This document shows positions 16,999 to 24,461 of a DNA stretch of 64,000 nt, piece after piece (the first letter of the stretch is position 1; each line of letters starts with the position of its first letter). The notes beneath the pieces are model-generated. The model ran no database searches, was not told where the DNA came from, and saw only the letters and a program-made list of their open reading frames with translations. A program made the position numbers and the translations under genes. This stretch comes from Acidobacteriota bacterium (GTDB lineage Bacteria > Acidobacteriota > Terriglobia > Acidiferrales > UBA7541), in NCBI GenBank assembly GCA_003224055.1, contig QHYE01000003.1, positions 55,332-119,331 of the forward strand, written 5' to 3'.

Positions 16999-18210
16999 AT
17001 GAAACCTGAGGAGCAACGAATCGCAATGGCTACGACAGCACAACCGGGGACGGCAGCAAAACCAGCCGCGACCCTTTCGAACGAGGAAATTCTTCGCTAT
17101 AGCCGCCATTTGATCATGCCGGAGGTCGGCATGGACGGGCAGCTCAAGCTGAAAAACGCCAAAGTTCTGCTCATTGGCACAGGCGGGCTGGGAGCGCCCC
17201 TGGGATTGTATTTAGCGGCGGCGGGCGTTGGCAGACTCGGCCTCGTGGATTTCGACGTTGTGGACTTCACAAATTTGCAGCGCCAGGTTACGTTTGGCAC
17301 CAGCGACGTCGGCAAGCCGAAGAGCGAGGCCGCGCGCGTGCGGCTTTCGAATCTGAATCCGGACATCCAGATCGAATCCTTCGAAACGCAGCTGACCAGC
17401 GCAAATGCTCTCGAACTCTTCAAAGATTTCGACATCATCGTGGACGGCACGGACAATTTTCCGACGCGCTATCTCGTGAACGACGCCTGCATTCTTCTCG
17501 GAAAGCCGAACGTTTACGGCTCCATCTTTCGATTCGAAGGCCAGGTCACCGTTTTCGGGATGCCCGATGGACCGTGCTACCGCTGCCTGTATCCCGAACC
17601 GCCTCCGCCGGGGCTTGTGCCATCGTGCGCCGAGGGCGGCGTGCTTGGCGTGTTGCCGGGAATCGTCGGCTCGATTCAAGCGATGGAAACCATCAAGCTC
17701 ATCCTCGGCACGGGAGAAAATCTCGCAGGGCGCTTGCTGCTGTTCGACGCGCTGGGAATGAAGTTCCGAGAACTCAAGCTAAGGAAAAATCCGAACTGCC
17801 CGATGTGCGGCACGCATCGCACGATCACCAAACTCATTGACTACTACGAATTCTGCGGGGTGCGCGGCGAAGAAGCTCCCGGCCCGTCAGTGCAGGTGCC
17901 GGAGATTACGCCGCGCGAGCTGAAGTCGCGGCTGGATCATGGAGACGACATATTTATCCTGGATGTGCGCGAGCCGCACGAATACCAGATCTGCAATCTC
18001 AAGGGGCACCTCATTCCGCTCGGCGAGCTGACGCGGCGCGTGCATGAGCTGGATTCTTCGCGGGAAATCGTGGCGCATTGCCGGAGCGGAAAGCGCTCCG
18101 CGGAAGCCGTGGATTTCCTTCGTAAAGTGGGCTTCCGGAAGATTCTCAATCTCAAGGGCGGAATCCTCGCGTGGTCCGACGAAGTGGATCCGTCCGTTCC
18201 AAAGTACTGA
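16999..18210 (+). CDS. moeZ: MoeZ-type sulfur-carrier adenylyltransferase/rhodanese
   Basis: A 403-residue fusion. Residues about 25-265 form a ThiF/MoeB E1-like domain: ILRYSRHLIMPEVG, GTGGLGAPLGLYLAAAGVG (nucleotide loop), DGTDNFPTRYLVND, a Cys-rich loop (CYRCLYPEPPP...SCAEGGVLG) and CPMCG for structural zinc. Residues about 300-400 form a rhodanese with active-site loop CRSGKRSAEAV. It adenylates the C-terminal glycine of a sulfur carrier and supplies the sulfur. Two ATG starts are possible (16999, 17026); AGGAG before the second favours it modestly. As the last gene of the cys set, its partner is the adjacent CysO. Confidence 0.92.
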   Translation: MKPEEQRIAMATTAQPGTAAKPAATLSNEEILRYSRHLIMPEVGMDGQLKLKNAKVLLIGTGGLGAPLGLYLAAAGVGRLGLVDFDVVDFTNLQRQVTFGTSDVGKPKSEAARVRLSNLNPDIQIESFETQLTSANALELFKDFDIIVDGTDNFPTRYLVNDACILLGKPNVYGSIFRFEGQVTVFGMPDGPCYRCLYPEPPPPGLVPSCAEGGVLGVLPGIVGSIQAMETIKLILGTGENLAGRLLLFDALGMKFRELKLRKNPNCPMCGTHRTITKLIDYYEFCGVRGEEAPGPSVQVPEITPRELKSRLDHGDDIFILDVREPHEYQICNLKGHLIPLGELTRRVHELDSSREIVAHCRSGKRSAEAVDFLRKVGFRKILNLKGGILAWSDEVDPSVPKY

Positions 18211-18331
18211 TTCGTTTTCAGAGTTTTGTGTTGTGTGGAGTGAGAGCGTTCCAGCCTGGCCGGGGCGCTTGTCGTTTCCGCTTGTTGCAGCGCAAGAGTA
18301 TCGGCATACTTTGTGTGACTTAGGAGAAAAA

Positions 18332-18565
18332 ATGGCGACGACAAGAATCACGGTCAAGCACAACGGGTCCATCCGCGTGGAGGGTGATTTCGAAATTGTC
18401 GATCCCGAGGGGAAGCCCTTTGGCCTCGCCGGGCGGACTGCCATAAGCCTCTGCCGGTGCGGCCACTCCGCCACCAAGCCCTTCTGCGATGGCTCGCATA
18501 AGGTCCATGGCTTCACGGATCCCGTGACTGCCAGGGACCTCCCGGCCCCCGAAACGAAGCTGTAG
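18332..18565 (+). CDS. CDGSH iron-sulfur domain protein
   Basis: A 77-residue protein from the ATG at 18332, chosen because TAGGAGAAAAA lies just upstream. It has the complete CDGSH signature CRCGHSATKPFCDGSH (about residues 42-57), whose three Cys and one His bind a 2Fe-2S cluster. Family members are redox proteins, also called mitoNEET-like. It follows moeZ by 120 bases. Its link to sulfur metabolism is suggested only by position. Confidence 0.9.
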   Translation: MATTRITVKHNGSIRVEGDFEIVDPEGKPFGLAGRTAISLCRCGHSATKPFCDGSHKVHGFTDPVTARDLPAPETKL

Positions 18566-18604
18566 CCCCGGCCCTCCTGGCTTGCCGAGTGTTTCAATGG
18601 TTGA

Positions 18605-18627
18605 GATTGTCTCAGTCTGAGACAATC
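18605..18627. promoter_or_regulatory. Near-perfect 23-bp palindrome, possible operator
   Basis: ATTGTCTCA-GTC-TGAGACAAT inside 18605-18627 is a near-perfect dyad. It lies between the CDGSH gene and the diguanylate cyclase. There is no T-run after it, so an operator for a dimeric regulator seems likelier than a terminator. No regulator gene is adjacent. Confidence 0.5.
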
Positions 18628-18827
18628 CTCAGAATCTCAGTGATACAAGCCATCCCTCTGGTAACTCTAACGAAACACAAATGATAGTGTGCTAATCTGC
18701 GAATTGGCAGCGTGTCACGCTGTCTCGCGCCCTACCCGGTTGGGAATCAGTCTTTGCCACAGTCCTGTAAGTCGTTCCATTTCAATTAGTTACATGGACG
18801 AAATTTCCAGCAATAAAGGTCACGAAC

Positions 18828-20237
18828 TTGCATTCCCAGATTGTTGCCTGTTTTCTTCGGCATTTGGGGGATTGCGTGGGTAGTTGGGGCAAGATCGCAG
18901 GGTTTCTCCGGGACGAGCGCGATGCGGCGTCGTCCTGGATTGCACGCTCTCGCGTCCTCATCAGCTGCGGAATCATCCTGCTCACTGTTTTCCTGGCTTT
19001 CATCTTCTACCTGCGGCAGACCGCTGCGGCCGGTTCTTCGCACACGTATCTCTATCTCGAAGTTGGCGGCACGCTGCTCAGCTTTTGCTACGCCGCCAAC
19101 GCTCTCGTGCGGTTCCGGGGCACGCACGATCGCACGGCGCTGATCCTGGCGTTCGGGTTCGTGCTCTCGGGGATCATCGAGACGGTCGGGTACTTTGGTC
19201 TGAACGACGCGCTGGCTATGGGCCCGGCGGCACTGTCAAACATTCCGGTGGGCTGGATGGTTAGTCGGACGCTCTTGGCGGTTCTCTTGCTGGCAGCCCT
19301 GGCCGTGGATCGCTTCATGCCGACGGCGCGGCAGCCGAGCAAAGAAACCGCGGCAGCGCTGCTGGTTGTCGCGCTGGCGACGTATCTGACGAGCGCCGCG
19401 TTTTTTGCGGCGCCTGCTGCACCAATGGCGCATGCCACCAGAATCCTGTCGCGTCCGTGGGACTTGCTGCCCGCTGCGCTGTTCCTGGTTGCCGCAGTCT
19501 TCTTCCGCTTGCGCCTCAAGAATGACCGGGAGAAAAAGAGCGAGGCCACGCTCTTCGACTATTCGCTTTTCATCGTCGCGTCGTTGAACGTCATTTGCCA
19601 CGTGGCAGCAGCGTTTTCGCGGCAGCTTTTCGATGGCCCGTTTTTCCTGGCGGAGCTGAGCAAGACCTCGAGCTACGTCGTGGTGCTGTCCGGAGCGCTG
19701 CTGGAGCAAGCGCGCCTCTTCGAACAAGTTCGTTCGATGGCGGTGAGTGACCCGCTGACCGGACTGGCCAATTACCGGCGGTTGATCAGCGTGATCGAAG
19801 CGGAGTTGGACCGCTCGCGGCGCACGAACCGCCCGTTCAGCATCGTGCTTCTGGACATGGATGGGCTGAAGATCATCAACGATCAGTACGGCCACCTGAC
19901 CGGGAGCCGCGCGCTGGTGCGCATCGGAAAAATCCTGCGCAATCATTCCCGCGCGATCGATACCGCCGCGCGATACGGCGGAGACGAATTTGCCGTGGTG
20001 CTGCCGGAGGCGGGCCCGGACATCGCCTCGCGGGTCGTTTCGCGGATTCGCGAACGCCTTTCCACCGAGCCTGAACATCCCGCGCTCTCCGTGAGCGCCG
20101 GGGTGGCGGCCTTTCCGGAAGATGGCGACACGCCCGAAAAACTACTTGGTGCCGCGGACCGCGCGCTCTACGCCATGAAACACCGGCGGGGAAGCAGCAG
20201 CGTACAAAATCTCACGCGCATTGCCGCGTGCCTGTGA
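18828..20237 (+). CDS. Membrane diguanylate cyclase (GGDEF)
   Basis: About 469 residues from TTG at 18828; a GTG at 18876 preceded by GGGG is an alternative start. The N-terminal ~290 residues contain about seven hydrophobic segments, a MASE-like membrane sensor. The C-terminal ~170 residues are a GGDEF domain: DPLTGLANYRRL, LLDMDGLKIINDQYGH (metal Asp) and RYGGDEFAVVLPE. RAID lies exactly five residues before GGDEF, a product-inhibition I-site (RxxD). All catalytic residues are intact, so it should make cyclic-di-GMP from two GTP at the inner membrane. A PilZ gene follows after 15 bases. Confidence 0.9.
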   Translation: MHSQIVACFLRHLGDCVGSWGKIAGFLRDERDAASSWIARSRVLISCGIILLTVFLAFIFYLRQTAAAGSSHTYLYLEVGGTLLSFCYAANALVRFRGTHDRTALILAFGFVLSGIIETVGYFGLNDALAMGPAALSNIPVGWMVSRTLLAVLLLAALAVDRFMPTARQPSKETAAALLVVALATYLTSAAFFAAPAAPMAHATRILSRPWDLLPAALFLVAAVFFRLRLKNDREKKSEATLFDYSLFIVASLNVICHVAAAFSRQLFDGPFFLAELSKTSSYVVVLSGALLEQARLFEQVRSMAVSDPLTGLANYRRLISVIEAELDRSRRTNRPFSIVLLDMDGLKIINDQYGHLTGSRALVRIGKILRNHSRAIDTAARYGGDEFAVVLPEAGPDIASRVVSRIRERLSTEPEHPALSVSAGVAAFPEDGDTPEKLLGAADRALYAMKHRRGSSSVQNLTRIAACL

Positions 20238-20252
20238 GGATGAGCAGCGACC

Positions 20253-20570
20253 ATGCCTCTAAGGAACAAATTTACGTTTCACCGGGCGGAAAATCGCATC
20301 CTGATGGAGATTCCCGTATTCATTGACGGGCATCGCCAGGTGCCCGGCTCGGAATCGACCTTTACGGAAAACGTGAGCGCGCGCGGCGCTCGAGTGGTAA
20401 GTGTGCGCCGCTGGGAACAAGGCGAGAAACTGACGTTCGCCTCGCGCACCGGAGACTTTCGCTCCTCGGCCCGAGTAGCTTACTGCCAACCGCTGCAAGG
20501 CCTAGGCTTTGCCATCGGGGTGGAGTTTCTCGAGCCAAAAGGGCGATGGGTAGTTCAATCCCCAAGATAG
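20253..20570 (+). CDS. PilZ domain cyclic-di-GMP receptor
   Basis: A 105-residue single PilZ domain. Both binding motifs are present: RAENR (RxxxR, residues 11-15) and ENVSARGARV (NxSxxG, near 40), then GLGFAIGVEFLEP at the end. It begins 15 bases after the diguanylate cyclase stop, so producer and effector are probably cotranscribed. No target domain is attached, so the output must come through protein contacts. A strong hairpin (20658-20705) follows downstream. Confidence 0.87.
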   Translation: MPLRNKFTFHRAENRILMEIPVFIDGHRQVPGSESTFTENVSARGARVVSVRRWEQGEKLTFASRTGDFRSSARVAYCQPLQGLGFAIGVEFLEPKGRWVVQSPR

Positions 20571-20899
20571 CTTGACGTAAAACGGCGAGCGGATAGGAGG
20601 GAAACGCCTGGAACAAAAGAAAGCAGAAAACTGGTGCAAAAATTTTTGAGAAGGACTGAAGCGCCTGACGGAGATCAAAAGATCTGTCGGGCGCTTCATC
20701 CTTTTTGGTTCTCGGTCGCGCCCAAATCAGGGCGGCTGCTATTCTTGCAACACCTCCATATAGACATGAATTGCGTTTTCTGCCATGCTTTCGGCGAAGA
20801 GCAAAGTGAACTGGAATATCGAACTGAATTGGGCATCAAACGCTTCAGTCCAAGGGAAAAACTCCTGTACTGGATCGAAACAAAGACGAACTGACGCTC
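20571..20899 (+). other. Gene-poor interval after PilZ gene
   Basis: About 330 bases. It holds one clear terminator hairpin (20658-20705). An open frame at 20634-20894 shows no motif and reads through the terminator, so I do not call it. The composition drops in G+C toward the following island. Confidence 0.6.
20658..20705 (+). terminator. Rho-independent terminator after dgc-pilZ
   Basis: Arms GAAGCGCCTGACGGAGATC (20658-20676) and GATCTGTCGGGCGCTTC (20681-20697) pair with few mismatches around an AAAA loop and are followed by ATCCTTTTT. Confidence 0.8.
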
Positions 20900-21796
20900 A
20901 TGCGATTTCCAGGATTAGCAAATCAGCTGACCAAAAAATCCGCTATCCCTGCTGCGTTTGAGTTTAGATTCTTCGTCAGCAACCGGACTATGCAGCACCA
21001 AACCACAGCGCGGTACCGGAACCTGCTCAGGCACATCCGCAACTGGCCCTTGTATTTCACCCGCAAACTCCACAAAGGGTATAAAGGGATGTCCTTTGTC
21101 ACCCGGGGCAATCCCATCTGCTTCCGGGTGCCCACGTGGTCGCTTTACTTGGTTTTCAAAGAGATTTTCGTATCCGATTTCTATGGTATTGACGCCCTAT
21201 TGAAAAAACTCCCGCCCCGGCCAGTGGTCCTGGATATCGGCGCCAATGCCGGATATTTTGAAATGATGCTTTTTTCCAAAATAGCGGAAGCCACCGTCTA
21301 TGCCTATGAACCGATCCCTTCCAATTGCTCCTTATTCCAGCAGAATGTTGCCCTCAACCCTTCTCTGGGTAACCGTATTCACCTATTTAATAAGGCGGTG
21401 ACCGGGAAGCCGCAGGAATTCGTTGAACTATTTATGGAAACGGAGGCGGAAAACTCCGTCATCGCCTCCATATACTCCGATTTCGACCGAAAAAATCACT
21501 TTACTCTGCGGGTCCCGGCCATTTCCCTTTGCCAGATACTGGAGGAGACCGGGATTGAGCGCGCTGACTTGGTGAAAATTGACTGCGAGGGAAGCGAATA
21601 CCCGATTATTTATGATACCCCTGCGTCCTGCTGGGGGAAAATGACCTTCCTGACCGTGGAAGTGCATGACCTAGACCAGGATCGAAGAAATGTAGGTCAC
21701 CTGACCCGGTTCTTGGAAAGCCAGGGCTATCAAGTCGTTTCGGCGCCGGCCCACAGCAACTGCCATACCCTCGAAGCCATCCGAAAGAACAAGTAA
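20900..21796 (+). CDS. FkbM-family methyltransferase
   Basis: A 298-residue SAM-dependent methyltransferase. VVLDIGANAGYFEMMLF (near 108) is motif I; VYAYEPIPSNCSLFQQNV is the acidic strand 2; and ADLVKIDCEGSEYPII near 215 is the FkbM signature (KIDxEG.E). Family members O-methylate sugars of polysaccharides and glycosides. A later ATG at 20990 could be the real start, because the first 30 residues are not typical. Its codons and base composition are lower in G+C than the flanking genes, like the next gene, suggesting transfer of the pair. Confidence 0.87.
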   Translation: MRFPGLANQLTKKSAIPAAFEFRFFVSNRTMQHQTTARYRNLLRHIRNWPLYFTRKLHKGYKGMSFVTRGNPICFRVPTWSLYLVFKEIFVSDFYGIDALLKKLPPRPVVLDIGANAGYFEMMLFSKIAEATVYAYEPIPSNCSLFQQNVALNPSLGNRIHLFNKAVTGKPQEFVELFMETEAENSVIASIYSDFDRKNHFTLRVPAISLCQILEETGIERADLVKIDCEGSEYPIIYDTPASCWGKMTFLTVEVHDLDQDRRNVGHLTRFLESQGYQVVSAPAHSNCHTLEAIRKNK

Positions 21797-21818
21797 TTGT
21801 TTCCCTCCTAAATCTCCG

Positions 21819-22877
21819 ATGAACCAGATCCTGATCGATTGTGAAAGAACAAAACATCCATACACGGGCTTGTTTTATTTTTGCCTGCACCTGGGCACTG
21901 CTCTGATCCGGCAGGCAGACCCGGCGCGCGAAAAATTGACCTTTTATGTTCCGCGGACGCAGCCCAGCCTCTTTGGACCCGGGCAAGACTATTTCTTCCA
22001 CCGCGATTTCCATAAATTCTGGATTCCCCGCACCCGTTCCTTCAGCCTCTGGCACTGCACCTGGCAGAATTCCCGGCTACTTCCTCCGCCCAGCGGCACC
22101 CGTGTAGTGCTGACAATTCACGATCTCAATTTCCTGGAGGAACCGAAGGCAAAACCCGGCAAAATAAAAAAAAGGCTCCGCCAGGTGCAGGCCAACATTG
22201 ACCGGGCTGACCATATTGTCTGCGTCTCGCAGTTTACCCTTTCTACCGTGACCACTCACCTCCGCCTAGGGAACCGCCCCGTGGAAGTCATTTACAATGG
22301 CTGCAGCGTCAGCGAATTTTCCACCTTTGACCATCCGCGCAACCGCCCCGCCCGCCCTTTTATCTTCAGCCTGGGCACCGTGCTGCCTAAAAAGAATTTT
22401 CATGTCCTCCCTGGCCTTCTGGGCGGTAATGACTATGAACTGGTCATCGCAGGTATCTTGAATGCTGATTACGAAAAAATTATCTGGGCAGAAGCCAGGC
22501 GCCACGGCGTACAAAGCCGGGTTCACTTGCTGGGCCCCGTCAGCGAAGAGGAAAAATCCTGGTATTTCAGGAATTGCCTCGCCTTTGCGTTTCCTTCACT
22601 TGCAGAAGGCTTCGGTATACCAGTTGTGGAAGCTATGTTTTATGGTAAACCGGTTTTTTTGTCCGGCCATGCTTCCCTGCCGGAAATCGGAGGAAGCGAA
22701 GCGTATTATTTTACCGATTTTGACTCGACTGCCATGCAAGAAGTTTTCAACCGGGGGATCGCAGACTACCAGAGCCAGGGAAAGGCCGAAAAGATTCGGC
22801 AGCGGGCACTGCATTATAGCTGGGACCAGGCGGCCCAAGATTACCTCGCAATATACCGGAAATGGAATCCTATCTAA
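21819..22877 (+). CDS. Glycosyltransferase, GT4 type
   Basis: A 352-residue GT-B retaining glycosyltransferase. N-terminal half: TRVVLTIHDLNFLEEP and HIVCVSQFTLSTV. C-terminal half: PFIFSLGTVLPKKN, VHLLGPVSEEEKSWYFRNC and AFPSLAEGFGIPVVEAMFYGKPV (the E-x7-E donor motif), then SLPEIGG. This is the RfaB/mannosyltransferase-like GT4 group that builds surface polysaccharides. It follows the FkbM gene by 22 bases and shares its low G+C (the 60-base line at 22441 has 27 G+C). An acquired surface-sugar module is likely. Confidence 0.88.
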   Translation: MNQILIDCERTKHPYTGLFYFCLHLGTALIRQADPAREKLTFYVPRTQPSLFGPGQDYFFHRDFHKFWIPRTRSFSLWHCTWQNSRLLPPPSGTRVVLTIHDLNFLEEPKAKPGKIKKRLRQVQANIDRADHIVCVSQFTLSTVTTHLRLGNRPVEVIYNGCSVSEFSTFDHPRNRPARPFIFSLGTVLPKKNFHVLPGLLGGNDYELVIAGILNADYEKIIWAEARRHGVQSRVHLLGPVSEEEKSWYFRNCLAFAFPSLAEGFGIPVVEAMFYGKPVFLSGHASLPEIGGSEAYYFTDFDSTAMQEVFNRGIADYQSQGKAEKIRQRALHYSWDQAAQDYLAIYRKWNPI

Positions 22878-22950
22878 GGCAGAAAATTTTCAAGTAGCTT
22901 CATCCAGCGGATTAGGGGGCCGCTGCTTCCGGACGATAACAAATGTTCGA

Positions 22951-23484
22951 TTACTTCGGCCGGAAACTCACTCGAAGCACACTTCCGCCGATTCGAAACT
23001 CGGTGCCGTCCCGCAACACCGCCGCGCGAACGCGCTCTTCGTCGAAGAACGTCCCGTTGGTCGAATCCATATCTTTCAGATTGATGTAGGTATCGCGCAC
23101 TTCGAGCAGGCAATGATGCCGGGAGATTTCCGGGTCCTCCAGCGCAATATCCGCGCCCTCACGCCCCAGCACTACTCGCGGTTTGGTGAGCGTATGGCTC
23201 TTGCCTTGTGAAGGCCCGGACATGATGCTCAGAATCACGTTGGCCGTCGCGGGGAGCTTCAAGCTAGGATCCACAGGCTGCGAATGCAGATTCAAACCTC
23301 CTGGCGCGGCCCGCGCAAAAGAAGGAAGAGGGGACATGACCACCGTGGCATCCGAGCGGCGCTTCAGTTGCACGACCGTGCTCTTTCCGCATTTCGAGCA
23401 GCGAAATTGCACTTTTGAATGGCCGCTCAATTCGGTTTCGTTCAGCGAGTGTTCCGCGCCGCAATGGGTGCACACCGTTTGCAT
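22951..23484 (-). CDS. FHA-domain protein with N-terminal zinc finger
   Basis: 177 residues. An N-terminal zinc ribbon (CTHCGAEH...FRCSKCGKST, two CxxC pairs, residues 5-32) resembles the MJ0042-type finger. A Pro-rich linker is followed by an FHA domain (about 85-177): VVLGREGADIALEDPEISRHHC (Gly-Arg and Ser-x-x-His) and STNGTFFDEERV (the Asn-Gly that positions phosphothreonine). FHA domains read phospho-Thr, so it should bind a partner modified by a Ser/Thr kinase; no kinase is in the window. ATG at 23484. Confidence 0.85.
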   Translation of the reverse strand: MQTVCTHCGAEHSLNETELSGHSKVQFRCSKCGKSTVVQLKRRSDATVVMSPLPSFARAAPGGLNLHSQPVDPSLKLPATANVILSIMSGPSQGKSHTLTKPRVVLGREGADIALEDPEISRHHCLLEVRDTYINLKDMDSTNGTFFDEERVRAAVLRDGTEFRIGGSVLRVSFRPK

Positions 23485-23644
23485 CTTATAAAGCTAGCAC
23501 TTTCGAGAAAGCTTCAGACAACGGCGGCTACGTTCCGCGCGGAAAAGTAAATCCGCGATCGAATCTGCGAGTTCTCAGGACAACTCCGCGTCACTACGGG
23601 TCTTATGTTAGGATTATGAATTCCATTTTCATCAGGAGACATGC

Positions 23645-24367
23645 GTGCCGGAACACATTTCGCGCAAAGAACTGAAGCAGGACAAAATCAAGGAAACCAT
23701 CGAGCACGGCGCGGAAGCCGTCATTTCCCACGGACAATTCACGCTTATCGTTGTAATTGTTGTGTTGCTGGTGGCGGTGGGCTATGGCGGCTGGCGTTTC
23801 TACATCGATCGCCAGACCGTGGAAGCCTCTATCGCGTTCGATAGCGCGACGAAAGCTTATCAGGGCCGGGTAGGCGTTGCTCCCGATCCTGCGCTCCCCA
23901 ATGAGCCCGTCTATGCCAACGAAGCGGCACGCGCACAGGATGCTTCGGTGAAGTTCGCGAGCGTTGCGGACAAATATCCCAAAACCAATCCCGGGAAACT
24001 CGCTCGTTACTACTATGCTCTCACACTGGAAGACCTTGAGCGCCACAACCAGGCGCTCGAAGAGCTGAAGCGGCTCAGCAGTGGGAGCGACAAAGAGCTC
24101 GCCGGGATGGCGCAATATCAAATGGCCGTGATTTATTCGCGCACCGGCAAACCCGATGATGCGGTCAAGATCTTTCGCGCCTTAGCGGACAAGCCGACCG
24201 CGCTCGTGCCGCGTCCGCTGGTGCTGCTGGAGCTCGCAGGCGTGCTCCGCACCACGAAGCCACAAGAGGCCGCAAGTGTCTACGAGCAGATCAAGAAGGA
24301 ATTCCCGGATACGGCAATCGCGGAAGCGGCCGATCGCGGCCTGGACGCTCTTTCTCCCAAGTCTTGA
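23645..24367 (+). CDS. Membrane-anchored TPR-like protein (YfgM/BamD-like)
   Basis: 240 residues from GTG at 23645, chosen because AGGAG lies ahead; the ATG at 23641 is out of frame. One transmembrane segment (about 33-52, FTLIVVIVVLLVAVGYGGW) and then helical repeats: YYALTLEDLERHNQALEELKRL, AQYQMAVIYSRTGKPDDAVKIFRAL and PQEAASVYEQIKKEFPDT. This is the layout of YfgM-like ancillary proteins (N-terminal anchor plus periplasmic TPR), which work near the secretion translocon. It is about 95 bases upstream of the dGTPase-like gene. Confidence 0.75.
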   Translation: MPEHISRKELKQDKIKETIEHGAEAVISHGQFTLIVVIVVLLVAVGYGGWRFYIDRQTVEASIAFDSATKAYQGRVGVAPDPALPNEPVYANEAARAQDASVKFASVADKYPKTNPGKLARYYYALTLEDLERHNQALEELKRLSSGSDKELAGMAQYQMAVIYSRTGKPDDAVKIFRALADKPTALVPRPLVLLELAGVLRTTKPQEAASVYEQIKKEFPDTAIAEAADRGLDALSPKS

Positions 24368-24461
24368 TCTGAGTCCGTTTCGCAGATAATTTATCGCGCC
24401 GATCAGCCGGGAATTTACGGAGCCGCCCATCGAACGAGTTCCTACTCCTGCTCCCTGGGCC

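Noticed and set aside
20634..20894. 86-codon open frame after the pilZ gene
   Set aside because: Reads through the terminator hairpin and has no motif or good start.
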